Shown here piece by piece: positions 56,115 to 64,000 of a stretch of 64,000 nt of DNA. How positions within the stretch are numbered: position 1 is the stretch's first letter; every line of letters begins with the position of its first letter. The DNA is from Ascarosepion bandense (lineage: Eukaryota > Mollusca > Cephalopoda > Sepiida > Sepiidae), in assembly GCA_037127315.1 (NCBI GenBank), contig JBBBDQ010000192.1, forward strand, positions 3,287,501 to 3,351,500. The letters are read 5' to 3'. The notes under the pieces were generated by a model, which worked only from the letters and a program-made list of their open reading frames with translations, was not told the DNA's origin and made no database searches. The translations under genes and the position numbers were made by a program.

Positions 56115-57060
56115 CATTTTTTTTTTATAATCATATTACCCCAAACAAGACATTTTACTGCCACTGTTGTGCAGGGGGTTACATAGGGGGAAAGTTATGA
56201 GAAAGAGTGAGAGGTTATAGGAGCTGTCAGGAAGTGGGCCAGAGAAGGATGAGAATACTGATGAGAGTGGAGTGGACAGAGAAAGGAGCATGAGAGAGAT
56301 AATGCAGGTTAGTGAGATAGGAGATGACAATTTACTTTACATTTAAATTATTGAAGATTGTAGCTGTCGGGGAAGTAAGTAAACGGAAAGTGCGAGAAAA
56401 GAAGCTGAAGAAGTAGAATTTGCGTTTACATTTTATTGGTTTCACAGTAAAAGAGTGAAACCTAGTTGCTAATCATGTGACTAGAGTAAATTCATATATA
56501 GAGGGCACCAGTGAGCTAAGTTAATCAGAGAAGAAGCTGTGAAAGCATTTGTAGAAGAGACACAGGGAAGCCACATTGCGCCGGCGAGAAAATGACTGTA
56601 TCTGAGTCGCCAAGTCGAGATCGATCACATTACAGATTCTCTGTTGGATTTTGTCAAGGACCCCTAGGTGGATAGCAGGAGTATACAACCAGATATGGCA
56701 GCAATAATCAATGCACGGGCGCATGGTAGATTTATATATGTGCAGGATTATTTCAGACGAAAAAAAACTTCCTGGTCCTTTACAGAGAACAGACCTTTTA
56801 TGGATTCTATATAGTCATTCCACTTGACGTCCGTTGTGAGAGTTAACCCGAGGAGGCGCAGTGTTTTGCTTTCAGAGAGACTAGCCTGATGCATGCTAAT
56901 GAGAGGTAGGACCGATTGTCTGTGATGGTTAATAGATAGCAGTTTCGTTTTGGAAGAATTAAAATTCACGAGCCATTTCTTACCCAAGTCCGCCACGGAT
57001 CCTTTTCAAGCTTGACAGCAAGGTTTGCTTTGTCAGCCTCAGCAGATTTTTAATTTAATC
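56115..57060 (-). mobile_element. 5'-truncated CR1/L2-like LINE copy
   Basis: It has the 3' tail 'atcatattaccccaaacaag' (plus view) and a 3' UTR as at 42705. The coding remnants read KKWLVNFNSSKTKLLSIN, KTLRLLGLTLTTDVKWNDYI (56996-56790) and CIDYCCHIWLYTPAIHLGVL (56720-56650). Only the post-RT region survives. 5' truncation is the usual outcome of LINE insertion. Confidence 0.85.
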
Positions 57061-57061
57061 A

Positions 57062-57822
57062 TTAATTAATTTAGTTTAATTTAATGATTTACAATTCGAT
57101 AAAAAATTGTTCAAAGGAATATCTCAATATTTTTATTGAGGTTTATGTGATTGGCATAATAATTCCAGACGGACTACCGCCTCGTTCGCTTTTTAATCAA
57201 ATTCTCAAATATATATACTGGTCTAAAATTTCATTTTTCTAAGAACGGTCTCTCTCGAGGGCAGCTGAAAAATTAGTGTCGAACGTTTTTTTTAATAAAT
57301 TAGTGTCAAGCATTTTTTTTAATAAATTCAGTAAACGAATAAATGACAGTATAGTGTTAACATTTATACTTTTTGAAGATATCATATTTTAGAAGTATAT
57401 TGACAGATAGAATTTCCTGTTTGTCTGCATATATTTTATATCGATATTTTGGATTCATGTTCTCTTCATGAAATTTTGTATGAAAAGTCATAATTTTGTT
57501 CGGGAAAATTATTACGTACTTTTAAGAATCAAACTTTCCAGAATTCCAAACGTTTCTTCCAAGAATATCTTAAGTAAAACTTAAAAGCTTGTCTCTGACT
57601 TGAAGGAACAGTATTTATCTAAAATTACTACTAACTGTCAGTTATTTATAAATAAAACTAACAATTAGCTAATTAACAACTATCTTTTGTAGTGAACAAA
57701 ACAAGATCTAGATTTAAAATTCAAATGCTAAGCACTGACTCATTATGTTAAAAATTAAAAAAGAACCGAATTTACAAACTTTGCTTAGCACACACGCAAA
57801 AGCGAATTCAAAACAAAGCTCG
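57062..57822. other. No recognisable feature
   Basis: AT-rich DNA without TE motifs I can identify. Confidence 0.4.
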
Positions 57823-58520
57823 TGAAATTTCATACCTTGATGCGAAATGTTTTTCGGACAATAGAAAACTAGGAAACATCTAAAAAACAAAATTCAAATA
57901 ATCTTCCATTATCAGAAACAAATTCTTTTTACGAATCCTTTTCGCAAGCCGACGCGAAGTTTGTTCGTCATCCAATGGAAAGGCCAGAATCACATCCGGG
58001 AGTGAATTCTCAAATGATATTTTTGAGCCCCACAAACGAAATAAAAAACGGGCCAAGTTCGACTGTCGCTAGAGAGAAGATAACGAGCATAACACGTCCC
58101 TCAAGTGATCATTATTTTTACCTCTCTCTTTTTCTCTCACCTCCTTCTTCTTCATCGTTCACCCGTCTATACTTGATAACGCAACGGAACCCTTTAAGAC
58201 TGAGCAATAACTTCAAAGACAGTCCTACCCAACGATAACGCTCATACATACATACATACATACATACATACATACATACATACATACATACGTTCTTGCT
58301 TACGTACGCCTAAACTCATTCTTGCAAGTTACTACTATGAACTCCTGATACCCTTAACTTCTTAAGACTGTTTCTCATTGAACTTTAACTTCTGCCAATC
58401 CAATTCTGTTCTATTAATAAATTTCTATTTAAGCATACAGAAGGTATACTTTTATTCTTCCACAAATCCACCTGCTGATAACCTTCTGATAATTCCGATG
58501 ATATCTGATAAAACCTTAAG
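57823..58520 (+). repeat. Diverged LTR of the gypsy-1/2 family, likely 5' LTR of gypsy-2
   Basis: It follows the solo LTR at 30498 in order: 'gcaagccgacgcgaa', 'tccaatggaaaggccaga', 'gtgaattctcaaatgat', 'cccacaaacgaaataaaaa', 'cgagcataacacgtccct', 'ctcaccctcctt'-like CT block, and 'aacgctcatacatacatac'. Length is 698 bp, close to the 699 bp of the solo copy. TGGTGGGGATTG follows at 58521, similar to TGGTGACC after the gypsy-1 LTR. A (CATA)n expansion lies at 58238-58291. Confidence 0.6.
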
Positions 58521-58521
58521 T

Positions 58522-59975
58522 GGTGGGGATTGTCATCTATGTTGGTGAATTGGCCTTGTACCAGACATGGCTGACCGTTCCTACAGCTTCATTCTAATAA
58601 TAGGAATCTTTTATTAATTAGGAATCAGAGAAAATATATACTTGCATCAATCAGAAAGTGAATTCAATACATGTGTACTATGTTGAAATTTGAAAATAAT
58701 TTCAAAATCTGTAGTGCTGGTTCATTCAGGGAACTTTAAAAAAAATGGAAAAAATAATTCTCGAAAAATATAATTTTATATAATTTTTAACAGAAAAAAA
58801 TGTATAATTTCATAATGCGTTTCAGAAACTAACATAAAAATATTTGTTAAAGAATTTCTGCAAGCCTTTAATTTGAAAACATTGAACATCATAAAACAAA
58901 CAAAAAAAAACACCAATTTAATTGTGTTATTCAGTATTTAAAAATCGTGTATTGCAACTTTCGTTTATTATCAACATTATTGTTTCTCTAGGTCGCATTA
59001 TTTAATCCAAAATAATTTTATGCTTCGTTGATGAGTATTTTGTAAAAGTTGAGATCCCAATTTTTGATCAATAAGAAACAATCGCAAATTATTGTCCGTA
59101 TTACTTATAGTTGTTAATTAGATAATTATTGATTTTTTTAATAATAGGAGGTAATTTAATACTACCATACTGGACTAGGTTAAAGACGTAAGCTCCATGA
59201 TTGTTAGGACTTTACATTAGGATAGATTTGAGTTGCCTTAAAAGTCTGTTATAAAGACGTTCTGTTTTTTAGGAAGATTGTTTAGCACAAGTCCATCGAG
59301 ATAGCAATTGGCATGCATGGCATGAAATGGCCAATTTAGAATGGAACTCCAACATCTACGGCTGATAGCAGAAGTGAATTTATAATCCTAGCGATGCACT
59401 TTTGAACAAAAATGTCATCAAATTGACCATCTTGAGTTCTTATTTACTTAAAAAGAAAAGTACACATTAAATTCAGCTTAACTGAATCAAACTCTCTTAA
59501 AATTGAAAAGAGAAAAGAGTAGGCAACATTTCTTAGCCACAAATGCTTAAAATTGAAAATATCAGATTTGAATGAAAAAACAAACAAACTGAATTGATAA
59601 AAATATCTAATTTCTATCTCTTGCCTTTCTGACCAAATTTAGGATAATTTTATATTCCATGGTGATGTAAAAAAGCAGTATGTTTTATTATAATTAAAGT
59701 CTTGTTTCATAATTGAAATAGTTGCAGGAAAAAAAAAGCATTATCGTGATTACCATTCACCAATTTAGAATAATATCCTCACCTTAGTTGTTAGAGTCAC
59801 AACCTGCTTCTTTTGTATTCAACATTGTAATTTGGAACTAAACGTCATATACCATTCACAAGTTTATCATTTATCTGTTCATGCTAACGGAATATTTCAT
59901 ATCTTTTAATTCATGATTTTTATTTGTCCTTTTATTTGTTTGTTTTTCACTGAGCCAGAGTATATAACTTTCACT
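58522..59975. other. Unassigned spacer before gypsy-2 gag
   Basis: If the LTR at 57823 belongs to gypsy-2, the leader has been enlarged by about 1.4 kb of AT-rich DNA that I cannot assign. No protein motif is visible. Confidence 0.35.
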
Positions 59976-59977
59976 TA

Positions 59978-60090
59978 GGTACCTCCACTCCATTCTTGAT
60001 ACCTAAGTTTTAAAATGAATGTTTAAAAATAAAAACTTTTTCTTAAAACTTTACTTTTAGTTTAATTAAAAGCTAATTGATTAAATTTAC
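59978..60090 (+). mobile_element. Family D left-end fragment fused to gag
   Basis: GGTACCTCCACTCC is preceded by TA, followed by about 100 bases of D body up to 'gattaaatttac', and then directly by gag codons. The rest of D is absent, so this is a deletion or recombination junction rather than a clean insertion. Confidence 0.75.
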
Positions 60091-60780
60091 GGATGCTTTA
60101 CGATATTAGAAGCCCAGTTCCACTTGTGAAATGTGACAGCGTCGAAAACAAAATTTTACACAGTGATATCTTCGTTACCAGCCGAAGAAGTGGGTAAACT
60201 ACCAAATGCTACCCTCGCATCACAAGACTACGAAGAATTAAAACAAACTCTGATAGAAGCTCACGAACAAACAAAGCCGGAGCTTCTAGAAAAATTAATG
60301 TCGGCTACAACTATTTCAGGACGACCGTCGACATATTTGCACGAAATGCTATCCGTAGCTAAACGGATAGGTATTAGCGACGACATTGTGAGACACAAAT
60401 TCCTGCAGGCATTACCGTCAACAATAGCTCCAGTAATAGCCTCGCAAAAAGATTTAAACTATACCCAACTTGGCAGGTTAGCAGATGAACTGATGCCATT
60501 ATTGAATAACGATAAGGCATTTGTTGTTCAGCGACCCTTATCTGCTAAGGATAACTCACAAACAAATTATAAAGGAAAATACAGCCAAGACACTTCAGTG
60601 CCACTAAATGTCAGGTCATATCGGAATAATCAACGGACAAAAATTTGCAGAGCGCATATTTATTTCGCCAATGAAGCAAGGACATGTAAACCTTGGTATA
60701 AATGGCCCAAAAAGAACAATCTACAAATGTTGCCTAGTTCCCGACCAGCAACACCTACGGGAAGTGATTCGGAAAACTAA
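60091..60780 (+). pseudogene. Gypsy-2 gag, 5' truncated
   Basis: The first codons read FTILEAQFHL, then a TGA (60127-60129), then TASKTKFYTVISSLPAEEVG, corresponding to the capsid-like part of gypsy-1 gag. ISGRPSTYLHEMLSVAKRIG, RHKFLQALPSTIAPVIAS and LGRLADELMP follow. Near 60644-60712 the Cys-rich CRAHIYFANEARTCKPWYKW has Tyr where gypsy-1 has the last Cys. Open from 60130 to 60780. The N-terminal part and start codon are lost to the D junction. Confidence 0.8.
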
Positions 60781-60794
60781 TAGGGCGAACAAGT

Positions 60795-61446
60795 TCAGTC
60801 CCACGAGGTTCGCTGCTATTAGAAATTACCGCAAAATTAGGGGCTACCAAATTAAAATTTATTGTAGATACTGGCGCAAGTATCTCAATATTACCAACTT
60901 CTGCAGTAAATGGGTTTGCATTAAAACCGACTCCCATATCACTATTAATGGGGAGAAAATAAAATGCTACGGACAAGCGAGTTTGGAAATTAGAATACCC
61001 AGTTTAAGGAGATCTTTAACTTGGACATTCGTGATCGCTTATATCACTAACCCACTCCTTGGACTGGATTTCCTCAACAAGTTTGGTCTAATAATAGACT
61101 GCAGTAACAAAACCATTTACGATCCTACAACAACCCAGAGAAAGAGTTTAAAAATATCTGCATCAACAGTGAATCTAGTCGTAAATGAAACGAAGCTCCC
61201 GTCATTCATACGGAACATGATTAAAGAAAAATATCCGAACCTAATCACACCACATAAGAACAGTAACAAAAAATACTGCGGCGTCTACCACAGAATTGAC
61301 ACAGGAAGCCATACACCAGTATTTGCAAAACCCAGGCGACTTAATGTAGAAAAACTAGAAACCGCACGTACCGAATTTAAAACCCTACAAAAAGACGGAG
61401 TGATCTCCCTTTCCAAAAGCGAGTGGTCTAGCCCACTACATATAGT
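60795..61446 (+). pseudogene. Gypsy-2 protease and RT N-terminus
   Basis: Protease FIVDTGASISILP, with intact DTG codons at 60867-60875, lies in one frame. After a frameshift near 60940 the next blocks, ITINGEKIKCYGQASLEI, then LLGLDFLNKFGLIIDC, are in another. The RT start (FAKPRRLNVEKLETARTEF, GVISLSKSEWSSPLHIV) ends at 61446, where SINE-1 begins. Unlike gypsy-1, the protease aspartate is preserved. Confidence 0.85.
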
Positions 61447-61668
61447 ATCTTTTTTTGTTTTTTAATCATATCACCCCGAGCAAGGCGGTAACGCCACTGA
61501 TGTGCAGGGGGCTACGTAATAGTGAAAAGACTGGAAAAGAGAAAGCCGGAAACCACATCCTAAACAGGGAACAAGGGATGAGCCTCTTAACCTGTTCAAT
61601 AGACGTGGGTGGAGTATGAACCGGGCGATAGAAAGATCTATCTACTCCAATTAAAAAAAAAAAAGAAA
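61447..61668 (-). mobile_element. SINE-1 copy inside gypsy-2 RT
   Basis: The plus view reads 'tttaatcatatcaccccgag', 'aacgccactgatgtgcaggg', 'ggaaaccacatcctaaacag' and 'ggtggagtatgaaccgggcg', ending in 'tctactccaatt' and an A-run. It splits the RT codons between LHIV (61446) and GFRCCGDYR (about 61709). A short SINE-like remnant, 'gtgagaagattggaaaagag' at 61681-61700, sits after the A-run. Confidence 0.9.
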
Positions 61669-61705
61669 AAAGAAACCAAAGTGAGAAGATTGGAAAAGAG
61701 AAACA

Positions 61706-62440
61706 AAGCGGAGGATTTAGATGCTGTGGAGACTATCGTTCTCTCAACAGCATAACCAAGAGTGACCTATACCAAATATAAATTCTTTTTCAGCAAAACT
61801 TGCGAACAAACAACGATTCTCCAAAATCGATTTGATTTCAGCCTACCACCAAATTAAAATGCATCCGGACAATGTAGCAAAAACTGCTCTCACCACTCCA
61901 TTTGGTCTTTATGAATATAATTATATGCCGTTTGGATTAAAAAATGCGTCAGCTACATTTCAACGGTATATGGACAAAATCTTTAAAGACATTGATTTTG
62001 TTTTTATATATATTGATGACATTTTAATTTTCAGCAGTGATGAGATTTCTCATAAAAAAGACATTGAAACTGTTTTTTATATTTTAAATGAACACAATTT
62101 AAAAATTTCAGCTACAAAATCTGTTTTCAATGTGACTTCCCTAGATTTTTTAGGCTTTCATATTAGCGTAGATGGCATTAAACCTACAACTAGTAAAATA
62201 GAAGAATTAAAATCTTTTCCTTACTCTAAGGACGCAAAAGGGCTACGCAGATTTCTTGGAATGGTAGGATTTTATAGAAAATTAATACCAAAATTTTCAG
62301 AGATAGTCTTACCCCTATCTGAGAGAATGAGGTTATCCCCTAAAAGCTCGTTCACATTAGATGAATCTGAACGACAATCTTTCAATTCTGTAATTAAGGA
62401 ACTTAATGATACATCCTCATTAGCTCACCCTGAACCTAAC
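61706..62440 (+). pseudogene. Gypsy-2 reverse transcriptase palm and thumb
   Basis: GFRCCGDYRSLNSITKSDLY is followed by an apparent frameshift or short deletion at 61780-61800. Then come FSKIDLISAYHQIKMHP, FGLKNASATFQRYMDKI, the catalytic YIDD (near 62018), LDFLGFHISVDGIKP and LRRFLGMVGFYRKLIP. From 61832 the frame is open to 62662. Same family as gypsy-1 but clearly diverged. Confidence 0.9.
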
Positions 62441-62960
62441 TGTACAAATTACCAATTAGTCACTGACAGTAGTAATTATGCTGTCGGTGCGGCATTGCAC
62501 CAAATGGTGGAAGGAAATCCAGTACCAATCGGATTTTTCTCTAAAAAATTAACAACCACAAATGAGATACTCTTCATTCGATCACGAACTTTTAGTAGCT
62601 TATTTGTCAGTGCTGCACTTCCGTCACCTCATAGAAGGTCGCCAAGTGCTACTTTTAACTGACCATAAGCCATTGTGTGGTGCATTTTATAGTTTAAACC
62701 CCGCTAAATCAGACAGACAATAACGACAATTAGCTATCCCGACAGAATTTATTTCAGATATTGAACATGTAAAAGGTAGTCAGAATATAGTTGCTGATTG
62801 TCTATCCCGACCAACTCTTGTTGTACAAATAGATGCGTGTGATTTACCTGCACTTGCAGAAGCACAGGCATCTGATACAGAAATTCAATCTTTTCAGGAC
62901 TTAAAAAAATTCACCATACCTGGAGATAACCAATTTATATGATGTGACTTATCAACGTGT
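62441..62960 (+). pseudogene. Gypsy-2 RNase H and linker
   Basis: LVTDSSNYAVGAALHQM and PVPIGFFSKKL lie in the RT frame. After a frameshift near 62565, HLIEGRQVLLLTDHKPL, an in-frame TAA at 62721-62723, and GSQNIVADCLSRPT continue in another frame. A TGA lies at 62941-62943. Function is lost, but the domain order is complete. Confidence 0.85.
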
Positions 62961-62979
62961 TACCCCAGACCTTTTGTTC

Positions 62980-64000
62980 CATCTAAATTGCGTGAGTCCA
63001 TATTCTATAGTATCCATTCCATAAATCACCCCGGCATTAAATCATCCATTAAGATGATTAAAACTAGAAATTACTGGCCAAACATGGATAAATCAATCAA
63101 AGACTTTTGTGCATCATGCACAGCCTGCCAACAAACAAAGGTCTACAAACATACAAAATCACCTATACAGACATTAGAAATACCATCAGCTAGATTTCAC
63201 ACAGTCCACATAGATATAGCAGGACCACTCCCACCAGCAAAAGGCCAAAATAGCAGTTACATCAGCCCGTATAGATATATACTCACTTGTATTGACCGCA
63301 CAACTCGTTGGGTTGAAGTACAACCCATCAGCGAAATCACTGCAGCTAGTGTAGCTGAGGCCTTTATAAACACGTGGGTCACACGTTGGGGTGTCCCGCT
63401 GCATATTATAACCGACAGAGGCCGACAATTTGAAAGTGAGTTGTCTAGTGAAGTAGCAAAAATAATTGGTTTTTATAGACTACGTACGACAGCTTATCAT
63501 GTAATGGTTTGATTGAGAGAATGCACAGGGCCATTAAAACTGCTATTATAGCACGAAAAGAGTCCTGGCTCTCAGCTCTTCCAATAGTACTTCTTGGGAT
63601 TCGCAGTATGCCCAATAGCTCTGATTTTTCTCCTTTTTATGCTGTTACAGGCACACAATGTTTGCTACCACAGCTACTAATAGATATCACAAGCGAGGAG
63701 GCTATAACTCAAAAGTTCACAAGAGATTTACATAAAACCATGTCACAAATTGATGTGAGATACTTCACCAAAAGAGTTAATAAGTCCGCAAAATCTTATG
63801 TCCCAGAAAAACTTCAAACTTGTGATAAAGTTTGGATTAGAGTGGATCGTGTTCGAAGACCATTGGAGGCACCTTATTCAGGTCCCTACACAGTCCTTCA
63901 GCGAACACCTAAATATTTTCTGGTGAAGATAAATAATGATATGGATACTCAAGTTTCTGTGGACAGGTTGAAACCATTTATAGAAGTACAAAAACAAATA
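62980..64000 (+). pseudogene. Gypsy-2 integrase, runs off the window
   Basis: The zinc-binding HHCC region is intact in sequence (SINHPGIKSS, NYWPNMDKSIKDFC, CTACQQTK). The catalytic core has D in HIDIAGPLPP and D in IITDRGRQFES. A short deletion near 63500, about 7 bases judged against gypsy-1, shifts the frame just before the block with the catalytic Glu (NGLIERMHRA). After it, YSGPYTVLQRTPKYFLVKIN and VDRLKPFIEV reach the window end. The 3' LTR must lie beyond 64000. Confidence 0.85.

Overview
This window reads as AT-rich, non-coding chromosome sequence from an invertebrate animal, packed with transposable elements (TEs). No intact host gene, rRNA, tRNA or CRISPR array can be supported. 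The reasons are long (TA)n, (CA)n and (CATA)n tracts, animal-type retroelements (Ty3/gypsy, BEL/Pao, a CR1/L2-like LINE, an RTE-like LINE, a Penelope-like element), tRNA-derived SINEs and a mariner-type transposase relic. A repeat tail near 17.73 kb with the wording 'CCCGGCGTTGCTCGGG' recalls repeats I associate with cephalopod molluscs. That assignment is from memory and weak.

Layout. 0-1.7 kb: relics of an LTR family (called B), a TA-flanked DNA transposon (family D) and LINE endonuclease. 1.7-6.6 kb: nothing recognised. 6.8-8.9 kb: a D copy with a SINE inside it. 10.2-13.6 kb: a tRNA-derived SINE, a BEL/Pao fossil and two very large inverted repeats. 14.6-18.5 kb: two more D copies. 20.5-25.5 kb: a decayed gypsy element on the minus strand. 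25.5-27.1 kb: a truncated Penelope-like element with inverted flanks and a hammerhead-ribozyme-like motif. 27.3-31.2 kb: a LINE tail, an RTE-like reverse transcriptase, a GC-rich minisatellite and a solo gypsy LTR. 32.4-37.3 kb: an inverted repeat, two SINE copies (one split by a B element) and an RTE tail. 37.5-42.1 kb: D interrupted by a solo LTR (family F), and a third gypsy relic. 42.7-51.1 kb: one near-full-length CR1/L2-like LINE on the minus strand, split by a B element and by a young LTR element (H). 52.9-57.1 kb: D, a mariner transposase relic, an F LTR with leader and a LINE tail. 57.8-64.0 kb: a second gypsy element on the plus strand, interrupted by a SINE and running off the window end.

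Nesting gives a relative chronology. D inserted into an older repeat, a SINE into D, an F LTR into another D copy, B into a SINE and into the LINE, H into the same LINE, and a SINE into gypsy reverse transcriptase. Several joins carry visible target-site duplications: GGTC, GAAG, TTAG, AGTT, and TA for D.

The most unusual object is element H (46520-50107). Its two 556-bp LTRs look identical by eye and are flanked by GAAG. Its 2.5-kb interior shows no gag-pol and instead holds a small single-pass membrane-protein ORF. The next most interesting are the shared 3' tail of a SINE and the local LINE, which suggests a mobilisation partnership, and the hammerhead-like core downstream of the Penelope relic.
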